This document shows positions 16,835 to 25,734 of a stretch of 64,000 bases of DNA, piece by piece; position 1 is the stretch's first letter; every line of letters starts with the position of its first letter. This DNA is from Amycolatopsis granulosa. Lineage in GTDB: Bacteria; Actinomycetota; Actinomycetes; Mycobacteriales; Pseudonocardiaceae. The stretch covers positions 2,542,001-2,606,000 of the forward strand of contig NZ_JAANOV010000001.1 in assembly GCF_011758745.1 (NCBI RefSeq). Direction: 5' to 3'. The notes beneath the pieces are model-generated. The model was given only the letters and a program-made list of their open reading frames with translations, did no database searches and was not told the DNA's origin. The position numbers were made by a program, and so were the translations under genes.

Positions 16835-18385
16835 CTAGCTGGGCTCGTCCGGCTTCCCGTCGGTGGGCGGCGGTTCCTCTGCTTCCGGCTCGTCCGCGGG
16901 ATCCTCGTCCGGCTCGTCCTCGACGTCCGCTCCGGGGTCGGCGGTGCTAGCGGGGTCGGCGGTGTGGTCGGCATCTGCTTCCGTGGCCTCGGCCCGGACC
17001 TCCGCTTCGAGCTCCTCCAGCTCCGCATCGAGGTCCTCCAGTTCGGCCTCGATCTCGGCCGCCACCCCGAATTCCTCGGACCCCGCAGAGTCCTCGGTGT
17101 TCTCGGTGTTCTCGGTGGTCTCAACGTCCTCGGTGGATTCGGTGGATTCGGTGGATTCGGTGGATTCCGCGCTTTCCGCGGTCTCCGCCGGTTCCGGTCC
17201 GGGGCGGGCACGCGGACCGGCGAACCACGCCACCAGAGCACCGGGCACGGCGATCCACCCGAACGCGGCCACCGACAGCAGCCCGACCGGGATCGTCACC
17301 GGATCGAACGCGCCACCGCCGAGCCGCCCGCCGGCGAGCGTGCCGAGCACCACGCAACCGAACCCGACCAGCGCACCCGCGATGGCGACGATCCGCAGCC
17401 GCGCGAGCGGGTTGTCGTCCGCGCGGCGCAGCGTCCAGCCGAGCATCGCGCCGACCGCGGCCGGCAGGAACATCAGCACCGGCCACCAGGGCGCGAAGTG
17501 TTCCGGGACACCGGCGAGCACCGGCAGGCCCGGCACCGGGCCGCCCGTGAAGGAGAACGCGCCGATCGAGAACGAGCCGATCGAGAAGCCCGGACCGGTG
17601 GCGAAGGCCAGGCCACCGATCACCGCGTTCGGGAGGTAGCCCAGCGACAGCAGCAGCATCCCGGCACCACTGCCGAAGCCTGGCGCGTTCGACGCGAACA
17701 GCTCGCGGATCGTGCCCGACGCGAGCACCAGCGCCACCGTGTGCACGAGCGCGCCCGCCGCGAGCAGCCCGGCCAGGCCCAGCGCCCCGGCCCGCAGACC
17801 GCGCACCGCCTGGGGGTCCAGGTAGTTGCGCAGGGTCGCCACCAGCCCGGAACGCGACGCCGCTCCCGCCGCCGCGGCCACACCGGCGACGGCGGCGGGC
17901 ACCGTGAAGGCCGGCAACGGCTCGACCCGCACACCACCGCTGTCGTCGAACAACGCGATGCCCAGCCCGCCCAGGGCGTGCGCGCCGGCCATGGCGGCGA
18001 CCAACGGCACCGCCGCACCCGGCTCGCGATAGCCGAGACGGGCAGTGGCGTTCGCCGCCGCCCGGACGACCAGCGCGACAGCTCCGATCGTCGCCAGCAG
18101 CGGCAGCACGCCCAGCGGGCGCCCGGCGATCGTGACGGGCACCTGGTAGGCGGCGAGCCAGCCCGGCCCGGCCGCGCGCAGCACACCGCCGATCGAGAAC
18201 TGCGCCACCGAAGCCATGGCCGTGACCAGCCCGAACAGGGCGGCGACCACGACGTAACCGGTGACGACGGGGCCGAGGACCGCCGCGGCGAACACCCGCG
18301 CCCGGACCACCGGAGAGCGCTCGCCCCGGTGCTCCGGGTCCGTCACCCCATCCCCGGACCGGCCGTACGAGGTGAGCACCTGCAT
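16835..18385 (-). CDS. DUF6350 multi-pass membrane protein with acidic tail
   Basis: This is a protein of about 516 residues with roughly ten hydrophobic segments in its first 390 residues. They are rich in Ala, Gly and Leu and include LFGLVTAMASVAQFSIGG and GYLPNAVIGGLAFATGPGFSIG. It matches DUF6350, the family encoded next to purN in mycobacteria and relatives. The last about 120 residues are a highly acidic, cytoplasm-like tail beginning with Glu-Ser-Thr repeats and ending in Asp/Glu/Pro runs. ATG 18385 has GAGGG eight bases upstream; an ATG at 18445 would add 20 residues. Function is unknown. It is upstream of purN on the same strand with an 80-base gap. Confidence 0.8.
   Translation of the reverse strand: MQVLTSYGRSGDGVTDPEHRGERSPVVRARVFAAAVLGPVVTGYVVVAALFGLVTAMASVAQFSIGGVLRAAGPGWLAAYQVPVTIAGRPLGVLPLLATIGAVALVVRAAANATARLGYREPGAAVPLVAAMAGAHALGGLGIALFDDSGGVRVEPLPAFTVPAAVAGVAAAAGAASRSGLVATLRNYLDPQAVRGLRAGALGLAGLLAAGALVHTVALVLASGTIRELFASNAPGFGSGAGMLLLSLGYLPNAVIGGLAFATGPGFSIGSFSIGAFSFTGGPVPGLPVLAGVPEHFAPWWPVLMFLPAAVGAMLGWTLRRADDNPLARLRIVAIAGALVGFGCVVLGTLAGGRLGGGAFDPVTIPVGLLSVAAFGWIAVPGALVAWFAGPRARPGPEPAETAESAESTESTESTESTEDVETTENTENTEDSAGSEEFGVAAEIEAELEDLDAELEELEAEVRAEATEADADHTADPASTADPGADVEDEPDEDPADEPEAEEPPPTDGKPDEPS
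17132..17167. repeat. 9-bp tandem repeat, four copies, inside the DUF6350 gene
   Basis: Four perfect copies of GGTGGATTC (plus strand) follow one another; on the coding strand each encodes Glu-Ser-Thr. Flanking sequence holds decayed copies (GGTGGTCTC, GGTGTTCTC). Copy number can change without a frameshift because the unit is a multiple of three. Confidence 0.9.
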
Positions 18386-18483
18386 GCCTGGCACCCTCGC
18401 ACCAACACTGGGCCGACCGGGTGAGCCACGCCGTTCGTCCCTCATGCGGGTTAAGCCACAAGCGGCTGGTCCCGGAACACGAA

Positions 18484-18516
18484 GAACGCCCCTTCCCAGG
18501 CCGGGAAGGGGCGTTC
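18484..18516 (-). terminator. Hairpin terminator after the DUF5336 gene
   Basis: A perfect 14-bp stem, GAACGCCCCTTCCC paired with its complement, surrounds a 5-base loop. It sits 10 bases past the DUF5336 stop and before the DUF6350 start, so it should end the DUF5336 transcript. Confidence 0.75.
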
Positions 18517-18525
18517 GGCACGAAA

Positions 18526-19254
18526 TCAGCTCTGCGGGCTGCCGCCGGGCGGGGTACCCGGCTGCTGGCCCTGCCGGCCCTCGGACCCGGGCGGGCTGTA
18601 GAACTGGCCCTGCTGCGGGGCGTAGACCGTGGACTGCTGCTGCGGCGGGGACACCGGCGGACCGTACTGCGTGCCCGACGGGCCGCCCTTCGGCTCACCG
18701 TGACCCGGCTGACCCGGCTGACCGGGCTGGCCGAACTGCTGCCCCGGCTGACCGCCGTAGGGCTGACCGTACTGCGGCGCCTGCGGCTGCGGCATCTTCA
18801 GGACACCCGCGTCGAACAGCAGCGCCGCGATCGCGACCAGCATCTGCAGGATGCCCAGGATCAGGATCACCGTGTAGATACCCGGCGTCTCCGCCTGGGA
18901 CGGGACGTGCACGACCACCAGGATCGCGGTGAGTGCGCCGAGCACGCTGAACAGCACCGCGAACGGGAGCGTGCGCGGGCCCCGCGGCAGCACCGCCAGC
19001 GCCGCCAGCAGACCACCGACGAGCAGGAAGAGCACCGGCTGGTCGGCGCCCTGCGCCTCCTCGGAGAATCCGATGAAGTAGTTCACCAGGCCCAGCAGGC
19101 CGATGAACAGCGTCAGGATCATGCTCAGGTTCGCCGGCGACAGACCCGCCCCGGACTGCGCCGGAGGCTGCTGCTGCGGCAACCCGCCGGTCCCCGGGGG
19201 CTGGCCACCGCCGCCCTGCTGCGGGTATCCCGGTCCACCACTGGGGAACGTCAT
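18526..19254 (-). CDS. DUF5336 membrane protein (34-kDa antigen homologue)
   Basis: This 242-residue protein has three parts. There is a Gly/Pro/Gln-rich N-terminus (GGPGYPQQGGGGQ). Four hydrophobic segments follow in the middle, including SMILTLFIGLLGLVNYFIGF and VILILGILQMLVAIAALLF. A Pro/Gln/Gly-rich tail contains QPGQPGQPG. This is the architecture of DUF5336, which includes the mycobacterial 34-kDa antigenic protein. ATG 19254 has AGGAG upstream; the longer frame to 19449 runs into intergenic sequence. Function is unknown. It lies between sucD and DUF6350 as in mycobacteria, but is separated from both by hairpin terminators and so is probably transcribed alone. Confidence 0.85.
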   Translation of the reverse strand: MTFPSGGPGYPQQGGGGQPPGTGGLPQQQPPAQSGAGLSPANLSMILTLFIGLLGLVNYFIGFSEEAQGADQPVLFLLVGGLLAALAVLPRGPRTLPFAVLFSVLGALTAILVVVHVPSQAETPGIYTVILILGILQMLVAIAALLFDAGVLKMPQPQAPQYGQPYGGQPGQQFGQPGQPGQPGHGEPKGGPSGTQYGPPVSPPQQQSTVYAPQQGQFYSPPGSEGRQGQQPGTPPGGSPQS

Positions 19255-19403
19255 TACGCGTGCTCTCCTGTCTTCGCCCGAACCGGGGTGCCGTCGGGTC
19301 CGGGAACGGTTTAGCGCATTCCGGGGCTCCCGGCCACCCCATCCGGCTATCCGACGTGTCATCGCGGCGAACGGTTGCGTCGGATTTCGGAGGCCGGGTC
19401 GCA

Positions 19404-19439
19404 CACCGGCCGGGCACCGCGAACGGTGCCCGGCCGGTG
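19404..19439 (-). terminator. Terminator of the sucCD operon
   Basis: A 16-bp perfect stem, starting CACCGGCCGGGCACCG, closes on the tetraloop CGAA. It begins 16 bases after the sucD stop, in the right position to end the sucC-sucD message. Confidence 0.8.
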
Positions 19440-19455
19440 AGTGGACCATACGGGG

Positions 19456-20346
19456 TCAGTGCAGGTTCTCGTACAGCTCCCGGGCCAGCGCGGCGGTCTC
19501 GGACGGCGTCTTGCCGACCTTCACGCCCGCGGCCTCGAGGGCCTCCTTCTTCGCCTGCGCGGTGCCGGCCGAGCCGGACACGATCGCGCCCGCGTGCCCC
19601 ATGGTCTTGCCCTCGGGGGCGGTGAAGCCCGCGACGTAGCCGACGACCGGCTTGGTCACGTTCTCCTTGATGTAGGCCGCGGCCCGCTCCTCGGCGTCGC
19701 CACCGATCTCGCCGATCATGACGATGACCTCGGTCTCCGGGTCGGCCTGGAACGCCTCGAGCGCGTCGATGTGGGTGGTGCCGATGACCGGGTCACCACC
19801 GATGCCGACGGCCGTGGAGAAGCCGATGTCCCGCAGCTCGTACATCATCTGGTAGGTCAGCGTGCCCGACTTGGACACCAGGCCGATCTTGCCGGGGCCG
19901 GTGATGTTGGCCGGGATGATGCCCGCGTTGGACTTGCCCGGCGAGATGACGCCCGGGCAGTTCGGACCGATGATGCGGGTCTTGTTGCCCTTGGCGACGT
20001 TGTGCGCCCAGAAGTAGGCCGAGTCGTGCACCGGGATGCCCTCGGTGATCACCACGGCGAGCGGGATCTCCGCGTCGATGGCCTCGATCACGGCGTCCTT
20101 GGCGAACTTCGGCGGCACGAAGATGACCGACACGTCCGCGCCGGTCTCCTTCATCGCCTCTTCGACCGTGCCGAACACGGTCAGGTCCTTGCCGGCGATG
20201 GTGACCGTCTGGCCGGCCTTGCGCGCGTTCACGCCACCGACGATGTTCGAGCCGGCCTGCAGCATCTTGGTCGCGTGCTTGGTGCCCTCGGACCCGGTGA
20301 TGCCCTGAACGATGATCTTGCTGCTGGAATCGAGGAAGATCGACAT
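19456..20346 (-). CDS. sucD: Succinyl-CoA synthetase alpha subunit
   Basis: SucD is the alpha subunit of the ADP/GDP-forming succinyl-CoA ligase of the TCA cycle. It shows the CoA-binding Rossmann segment [28 protein letters not shown] and the phosphohistidine loop [13 protein letters not shown]. At 296 residues it is of normal length and complete. Its ATG is five bases after the sucC stop, so the two subunits form an operon and probably one heterotetrameric enzyme. The downstream hairpin ends the transcript. Confidence 0.97.
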   Translation of the reverse strand: MSIFLDSSSKIIVQGITGSEGTKHATKMLQAGSNIVGGVNARKAGQTVTIAGKDLTVFGTVEEAMKETGADVSVIFVPPKFAKDAVIEAIDAEIPLAVVITEGIPVHDSAYFWAHNVAKGNKTRIIGPNCPGVISPGKSNAGIIPANITGPGKIGLVSKSGTLTYQMMYELRDIGFSTAVGIGGDPVIGTTHIDALEAFQADPETEVIVMIGEIGGDAEERAAAYIKENVTKPVVGYVAGFTAPEGKTMGHAGAIVSGSAGTAQAKKEALEAAGVKVGKTPSETAALARELYENLH

Positions 20347-20351
20347 GTCTC

Positions 20352-21521
20352 TTACGCTCCTGCCGCGGCCAGCTCGGCAGCCTTGTCCGCTGCGTTGTCC
20401 ATGGTGTCCACCTGCGTGACGAGCGGGTGGTTGGCCTCGTTGAGGATCCGGCGGCCTTCCTCGACGTTGTTGCCGTCGAGACGGACCACGAGCGGCTTGG
20501 AGGCCTCGTCGCCCAGGATCTTCAGCGCCTCGACGATGCCGGTGGCGACCGCGTCGCAGGCGGTGATGCCACCGAAGACGTTGACGAACACCGACTTGAC
20601 GGCCGGGTCGTTCAGGATGACGTCCAGGCCGGCGGCCATGACCTCGGCCGAAGCGCCACCACCGATGTCGAGGAAGTTCGCGGGCTTGACGCCGCCGTGC
20701 TTCTCACCGGCGTAGGCGACCACGTCCAGCGTGGACATGACCAGGCCCGCGCCGTTGCCGATGATGCCGACCTCGCCGTCGAGCTTGACGTAGTTGAGGT
20801 CCTTGGCCTTGGCCTTGGCCTCCAGCGGGTCCTCGGTCTGCTTGTCGACGAGCTCCGCCTGCTTGGGCTGCCGGAAGCCGGCGTTCTCGTCGAGGGTGAC
20901 CTTGCCGTCCAGCGCGACGATCTTGTCCTGCGGGTCGCGGACCAGCGGGTTGACCTCGACCAGCGTGGCGTCCTCGGCGACGAAGGTCTCCCACAGCTTG
21001 ACGACCACGTCGGCCGCCTGGTCGCGGATGGCCTCGGGGAAGTTGCCCGCGGTCAGGATCTCCAGCGCCTTGGCCTTGTCCACCCCGGCGATCGGGTCGA
21101 CCGGCACCTTGGCGAGCGCCTCGGGCCGCTCCACGGCCAGCTGCTCGATCTCCATGCCGCCCTCGGACGAGGCCATGGCGAGGAAGGTGCGGTTGGCGCG
21201 GTCCAGCAGGAAGGAGAAGTAGTACTCCTCCGCGATGTCGGACGCCTCGGTCACCAGCACGCGGTGCGTGATGTGGCCCTTGATGTCGAGGCCGAGGATG
21301 GCTTCAGCCTTCTCCTTGGCCTCGGCCGGGTCCTTGGCGAGCTTCACGCCGCCGGCCTTGCCGCGGCCACCGGTCTTGACCTGGGCCTTGACGACGACCT
21401 GGCCGCCGATCTTCTCGGCGGCGGCCTGGGCTTCTTCCGGGGTGCTCGCTACGGCGCCGGGCAGTACCGGCACGCCGTGGGCGGCGAAGAGGTCCTTCGC
21501 CTGGTATTCGTAGAGGTCCAC
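20352..21521 (-). CDS. sucC: Succinyl-CoA synthetase beta subunit
   Basis: SucC is the nucleotide-binding beta subunit of succinyl-CoA ligase. Signatures include the N-terminal [18 protein letters not shown], the ATP-grasp stretch [21 protein letters not shown], and the glycine-rich [15 protein letters not shown] with [13 protein letters not shown] 21521 is preferred, giving 389 residues, with AGGAG about nine bases upstream. The ATG at 21545 would add eight residues that relatives lack. It is the first gene of the sucC-sucD operon; the preceding 155 bases to the membrane-protein stop should hold the promoter. Confidence 0.97.
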   Translation of the reverse strand: MDLYEYQAKDLFAAHGVPVLPGAVASTPEEAQAAAEKIGGQVVVKAQVKTGGRGKAGGVKLAKDPAEAKEKAEAILGLDIKGHITHRVLVTEASDIAEEYYFSFLLDRANRTFLAMASSEGGMEIEQLAVERPEALAKVPVDPIAGVDKAKALEILTAGNFPEAIRDQAADVVVKLWETFVAEDATLVEVNPLVRDPQDKIVALDGKVTLDENAGFRQPKQAELVDKQTEDPLEAKAKAKDLNYVKLDGEVGIIGNGAGLVMSTLDVVAYAGEKHGGVKPANFLDIGGGASAEVMAAGLDVILNDPAVKSVFVNVFGGITACDAVATGIVEALKILGDEASKPLVVRLDGNNVEEGRRILNEANHPLVTQVDTMDNAADKAAELAAAGA

Positions 21522-21676
21522 TACTCCAGTCTCCTGACGACACACACCGCCTGAGTCACCGGTCGTCTCGCGAGGGGCGATCCGCAGGCGGGTGCTTGTT
21601 GCAAACCATGCTGCCGGACGGAGACGACCCTAGCGACCTGCGCTTTGGCTCGGGGCGGCGCATCTGGTGAACTCGG

Positions 21677-23983
21677 TCACCGTATGGATCCAGAGCGTGG
21701 TTTCGGAGTGTGAGTCGTCCCACGCGCGGCCAGCACGGCGGCGACGACGAGGGCCAGGGCAGCCGCCAGCGCCAGCCACCAGCCGGGTCCCGCGTGGGCG
21801 CCGGCGATCTCGTGGCGGGCGAGGGGCAGCTCGGCCGCCCGCAGCGCGGCGACGCAGGCGGCACCGGCGAGCAGCGCGGCGGCCCGGGCGGGGCGGCAGC
21901 GCGGGGCGAGGACGCACGCGCCGAGGACCGTGAGGAGCGCGACCAGCAGGCCCCACGAGGGTGTGCCGAAGCTGGTCCAGAGGGCGGGCTCGACGTAGTC
22001 GGTCGCGAGGATCGACGGGATGCCGAAGGCGGCGAGGGCGAGGATCCCGGCCGCGGCGAGCGGGGCGAGCAGGGCGGTGCCGGGGACGGCCGAGCCGTTG
22101 CCGAGCGCGGTGGCCGGGTCGGTGGTCTCGTCGCGTTCCACCATGCCCGCGACGACGGAACAGCAGGCGGTGATGGCCGAGCCGGCGATCGCGAGCGCGG
22201 TCCACAGCACACCCGGGCCGGGGGTGAGGCCGGCGCCGAGTTCGGTGGCGGTGACGGCCATGGTGAGGACCGCGGTGCCGGCGAGGGGGACGGTGACCCA
22301 GGCGACGGAGAGGACGGGACGGACGTAGGCGGCCGGGCCGGCGGTGAACAGGACGAGACCGAGGACGCCGACGAGCAGCCCGGCGGCGAGCAGGGCCCAC
22401 CGGGACGGGCTGGGCGGCCCGTCGAAGTTGCCGGTGACGACCACCTGCGGGGTGAGCGCACCGGCGACTGCGGCGGCCGCGGTGAGCACGGCGAGGGCAC
22501 CGGTGACGATGCGCAGCCGCCGGATGCCGGGCAGGGTGATCTCGCCGGCGCTGCCGTCCGGGCTGTCGTCCGGTGCGGCGTCCGCCGCGGCGGTGGGCAG
22601 GAAGGCGGCGGCGATCATCCCGGCGGCGCCGACGAGGACGAGGATCGGGCCCGCGGAGAGCCGCACCCCGGGCAGGCTGAGGCCGGCGACGAGGTTCGGC
22701 AGCCCGACGACGGCCGCGGTGACGCCGAGGCCGAGCAACCCGCCCCGCGCGACCGCGCTGCCGGACCCGGCGAGCAGCACGGTGGCGACGGGCAACGCGA
22801 ACGCGAGCAGGAGGCTGCCGGCGAGCACCAGACCGGGGCCCTCGAACGCGCCGGCCGCCGGCAGGAAGGCATCACTGGACGCGAAGGGCGCCATCATGAG
22901 CCCCACCGCCGCCACGACGGCCGCCGCGAGGCCGAGGATCAGTCCGGACCGCCGGGCCGGTGCGGGCTGCGCGGCCTCCGGCCAAGCCGGGGTACCGGGA
23001 CCGGGCTCCCCGGCGACGGTGGCCGCCGGGCCGCTGGACCCGGCGCGACTCCGGGCGCCGTCGCGCTCGGCGGGACCGTCGGTGGCCGCGCGCTCGCCGC
23101 CGTCAGCGTTGGTAGCCGCACGCCCGGCACCGCCGGCGGTGGGGGCCGCCGGGCCGCCATTGGTGCCGGTGGCTTCGCCGCGGCCGGCCGCCGTGGGCTC
23201 GCCACCGGCAGCTGACTCGGGACCGCCAGAGGTGGTGCGCTCGCTGCCGGCGGTACGGGGCTCGGTGGGGCTGCTCGAGGTCGCGGGTACGCCGGCGGAG
23301 GTTTCCGCGTCCGTCGCGTGCGCGAGGGACGCCGTGACACCGTGACGCGCCTTGCTCGCCGGCACTGCGCTGGCACCCGGCTCACCCAACACCTCGGCGG
23401 GAGCGGATCGGCCGGCCGCTGGTCGGTTCTCGTTCCACCGGGCCTTCGCGGCGACCGCCTCGGCGGCGGCGGACGGCGGCGGGGGCCACGAAGCGTCCGC
23501 GCTCGGGGCGACGGCGCGGATGGCCAGCACACCGGCCGCGATGGCGACCACGTGCCCTGCCAGCAGCAACCACAACCCGGCACCGGTGGCGGGCTCGGCC
23601 AGTGCGTGCAGGCGGAACAGCTCCGGGCGCGCCGCGCGCAGGGGGTCCGTGAGCAGGATCAGGTCGAGCACCAGCCGCCCGGGGGCGAGGGCCGCCACCG
23701 CTGCCAGCACGCCCGCGGCCGCCTGGTGGCGGCCCCGCACCGCGAGCACGGCCACCACGACCATCGGCGCCACGGCGAGCACCACCAGCAGCGGGACGCT
23801 GGCGTAACCCCGCGGCACGCCCTCCACCACCGGCGCCACGCCACCCGCGGCGAGCAGCACGGCCGACACCGCCCCGGCCACGTAGGCCGCCGGGGACGGC
23901 GACCGGCCGCCGGGGACGGTGTCGGCGTAGGAGGTGGCGTCGAGCTGCACGGCAGCCGCGCCACCGGTGCTGTCAGTGTCCAT
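21677..23983 (-). CDS. Large multi-pass membrane protein, family not recognised
   Basis: This is a 768-residue protein. Four hydrophobic segments fill residues about 30-165. A long Ala/Gly/Ser/Thr/Glu-rich, probably disordered stretch follows at about 170-335, and roughly ten more membrane segments run from about 340 to the end. No catalytic or transport motif is apparent. A short basic tail (TPKPRSGSIR) is probably cytoplasmic. The linker inside a membrane protein could be a surface for phosphorylation or protein contact, but this is a guess. It is on the same strand as sucC and 155 bases downstream in map terms, with the divergent M23 peptidase on its other side. The ATG is given at 23983; no strong ribosome binding site was identified. 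Confidence 0.65.
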   Translation of the reverse strand: MDTDSTGGAAAVQLDATSYADTVPGGRSPSPAAYVAGAVSAVLLAAGGVAPVVEGVPRGYASVPLLVVLAVAPMVVVAVLAVRGRHQAAAGVLAAVAALAPGRLVLDLILLTDPLRAARPELFRLHALAEPATGAGLWLLLAGHVVAIAAGVLAIRAVAPSADASWPPPPSAAAEAVAAKARWNENRPAAGRSAPAEVLGEPGASAVPASKARHGVTASLAHATDAETSAGVPATSSSPTEPRTAGSERTTSGGPESAAGGEPTAAGRGEATGTNGGPAAPTAGGAGRAATNADGGERAATDGPAERDGARSRAGSSGPAATVAGEPGPGTPAWPEAAQPAPARRSGLILGLAAAVVAAVGLMMAPFASSDAFLPAAGAFEGPGLVLAGSLLLAFALPVATVLLAGSGSAVARGGLLGLGVTAAVVGLPNLVAGLSLPGVRLSAGPILVLVGAAGMIAAAFLPTAAADAAPDDSPDGSAGEITLPGIRRLRIVTGALAVLTAAAAVAGALTPQVVVTGNFDGPPSPSRWALLAAGLLVGVLGLVLFTAGPAAYVRPVLSVAWVTVPLAGTAVLTMAVTATELGAGLTPGPGVLWTALAIAGSAITACCSVVAGMVERDETTDPATALGNGSAVPGTALLAPLAAAGILALAAFGIPSILATDYVEPALWTSFGTPSWGLLVALLTVLGACVLAPRCRPARAAALLAGAACVAALRAAELPLARHEIAGAHAGPGWWLALAAALALVVAAVLAARGTTHTPKPRSGSIR

Positions 23984-24486
23984 GTGATCTCACGTCGTCG
24001 AGGGTCGGAGGAGCGGTCAGGACAGCCGGCCTCGGCGTCCGGAGCCACGGGCCCAGAGCCGCTGACACAGAGCCGCTGGCTCAACAGACCCGTGCCTGGC
24101 ACCGGCGCCCGGCGCGGACCGCCTCACCCAGGTGATCACGTCCCGCGCGGCGTCGCCACCCACACCGGCGCCCGACGCTAGCAAGCCGGGAAGGTTGCCC
24201 TGGAAACCCCACGATCTAACAAACCGTGTCGCACATCACACAAATGGCGGAATATCGCGTCTACCCAGTGTCATCGACACTGATCGGCCGCGAGCTCCCG
24301 CGCCACGTTCGGCCCAGCGGGCGTCCGCTCCTTGCCGCCGACCACATCCCTTCGTTACTGTCCCCCGGGTCCCCATCACGGTCAGGTCACGATGTGGGCG
24401 GCGGGCAGCCACCCCGAACGGTTGCCCTCCGGGATCCCCCGCCCGGAACCCGCCCGCTGACCCCCTGAGTAACGGAAGGCCCCGAC
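23984..24486. other. 503-base divergent intergenic region
   Basis: This gap separates the large membrane-protein gene from the M23 peptidase gene. It holds no convincing ORF. Around 24210-24290 it is less GC-rich than its surroundings and contains a 7-bp inverted repeat with a 3-base spacer, CAGTGTC-atc-GACACTG at 24266-24282, which looks like an operator. The peptidase should have its promoter and a leader here. Confidence 0.5.
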
Positions 24487-25302
24487 TTGGCTCGATACCG
24501 CTCCCCCGGCGGCCAAGCTCCTTCCCCGGTACTCGATGACGACGCTGCGGACGGCGGCGTCGTCCGGGTCCGGGGCGCTCACCGGCTCCCCGCGCCTTCC
24601 TCGGCGCTGCGTGGCCGGGTCGTGGTCGCCGCCGTTGCGGCCGGCGCGTTCGCCGCTGCCGCCGCCGGGCAGACCCTCCAGTCCACGCAGACTTCCGACG
24701 CCGACATGACTCCCCTGGCCGACACCGGAGACGCGAGCGCGTCGTTCGCCTTCGGTGGTGACGCCCCCACCGGCGCGCCCGAGATCCTTCCCGCGGCCAA
24801 CTTCACCGACGCGTCGGCTGAGGTGCAGCGCCTCACCGACAGCGAGAACGTCACGATGGCCCGGCAGGCCCACGACGCCGAAGCCGCCCGCGCCGCGGCC
24901 CGTGAGGCTGCCCGGCCCAAGACCTGCCTGCCCGCGAAGGGCACGTTCACCTCCGGCTTCGGCGCCCGCTGGGGAACCAGCCACCTCGGCGTCGACATCG
25001 CCAACTCGATCGGCACCCCGATCTACGCCGCGACCGACGGCGTGGTGATCGAGGCCGGCCCGGCGAGCGGCTTCGGCCTGTGGGTGCGGATCCAGATGGA
25101 CGACGGCACCATCCAGGTCTACGGCCACGTCAACACCTACTCCGTGCGCGAGGGCCAGAAGGTCAAGTGCGGTCAGCAGATCGCCGAGATCGGCAACCGC
25201 GGCCAGAGCACCGGGCCACACCTGCATTTCGAGATCTGGCAGAACGGCACCCGCAAGATCGACCCGCGGCCCTGGCTCGCCGCCCGCGGCATCAACCTCT
25301 GA
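24487..25302 (+). CDS. M23 (LytM) family cell-wall peptidase
   Basis: This 271-residue secreted or membrane-anchored protein has a hydrophobic segment at about residues 43-62. A linker with a helical Ala/Arg/Glu-rich part precedes a LytM domain at about 150-265. Zinc ligands of the family are visible in SHLGVDIAN and GPHLHFEIW. Such enzymes cut peptidoglycan cross-bridges; some are inactive activators, but here the HxH and the HxxxD pair are intact. The TTG start is supported by GGAAGG at suitable spacing. The orthologue sits between pcrA/uvrD1 and sucC in mycobacteria, the same neighbourhood as here. It is convergent with the small SOS-box gene. Confidence 0.85.
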   Translation: MARYRSPGGQAPSPVLDDDAADGGVVRVRGAHRLPAPSSALRGRVVVAAVAAGAFAAAAAGQTLQSTQTSDADMTPLADTGDASASFAFGGDAPTGAPEILPAANFTDASAEVQRLTDSENVTMARQAHDAEAARAAAREAARPKTCLPAKGTFTSGFGARWGTSHLGVDIANSIGTPIYAATDGVVIEAGPASGFGLWVRIQMDDGTIQVYGHVNTYSVREGQKVKCGQQIAEIGNRGQSTGPHLHFEIWQNGTRKIDPRPWLAARGINL

Positions 25303-25321
25303 CGGCCCTTCCCGGGCCCGG

Positions 25322-25573
25322 TCACGGATCCGGCCGCCGCAGGAAGTAGGCCACCGCGACCTGCCAGACCCCGCACAGCCGTCGCGACGTGCCCCGGCAC
25401 CGCAGGCACCGGCCGTCCGGCCCGCCGTGCCGCTCCAGGAGAGCCTGCCAGGCGGCGAGGACCACGAGCGCCTCGCCGGCCGGTAATGCCCCATCGCGGA
25501 CCGCACGCGCGACCATGCGCTCGGTCCGCTCCAGGACGCCTGCCCGCACGTACGGGAACCACTGCCTGCCCAC
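25322..25573 (-). CDS. Small Cys-containing protein behind a LexA box
   Basis: This is an 83-residue protein. The GTG start has GGGGGAGG seven bases upstream, a strong ribosome binding site. The N-terminal half is predicted helical (VLERTERMVARAV, EALVVLAAWQALLERH). The C-terminal part carries Cys56, Cys59 and Cys67 in CLRCRGTSRRLC followed by VWQVAVAYFLRR. The pattern suggests a small metal-binding or redox site, with only three Cys and His49 as a possible fourth ligand. A perfect SOS box lies 19 bases upstream of the start codon, so LexA control is likely. It is downstream of pcrA on the same strand after a 161-base gap. I do not recognise a characterised family. Confidence 0.7.
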   Translation of the reverse strand: MGRQWFPYVRAGVLERTERMVARAVRDGALPAGEALVVLAAWQALLERHGGPDGRCLRCRGTSRRLCGVWQVAVAYFLRRPDP

Positions 25574-25591
25574 ACCACGACCTCCCCCGGT

Positions 25592-25607
25592 TCGAACTTC
25601 CGTTCGA
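25592..25607 (-). promoter_or_regulatory. LexA (SOS) box before the 83-residue gene
   Basis: TCGAAC-TTCC-GTTCGA is a perfect 6-4-6 palindrome of the same type as the box before imuA'. It lies 19 bases upstream of the GTG at 25573. A TATACC hexamer on the minus strand at 25612-25617 could be the -10 element, placing LexA over the transcription start. Confidence 0.85.
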
Positions 25608-25734
25608 GACAGGTATAGCGGAGGGGTCCGACAATTCCGGGGCGGCCGGTGAGCCGGGCCCGCTGATCACCCGATCGGACCAGGCAGCGAGAGCCGGGCC
25701 GCCGGCGCGAGGACATAGCGGCCCGGGCCGGGAC

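Noticed and set aside
17132-17167. Tandem repeat as a CRISPR array
   Set aside because: The units are adjacent with no spacers and encode an in-frame peptide repeat.
24290-24486. Possible c-di-AMP (ydaO-type) riboswitch before the M23 peptidase gene
   Set aside because: Actinobacterial wall-peptidase genes often have one, and the 3' part (CCGGAACCCGC) is faintly similar, but the conserved core segments could not be recognised. A covariance-model search would decide.
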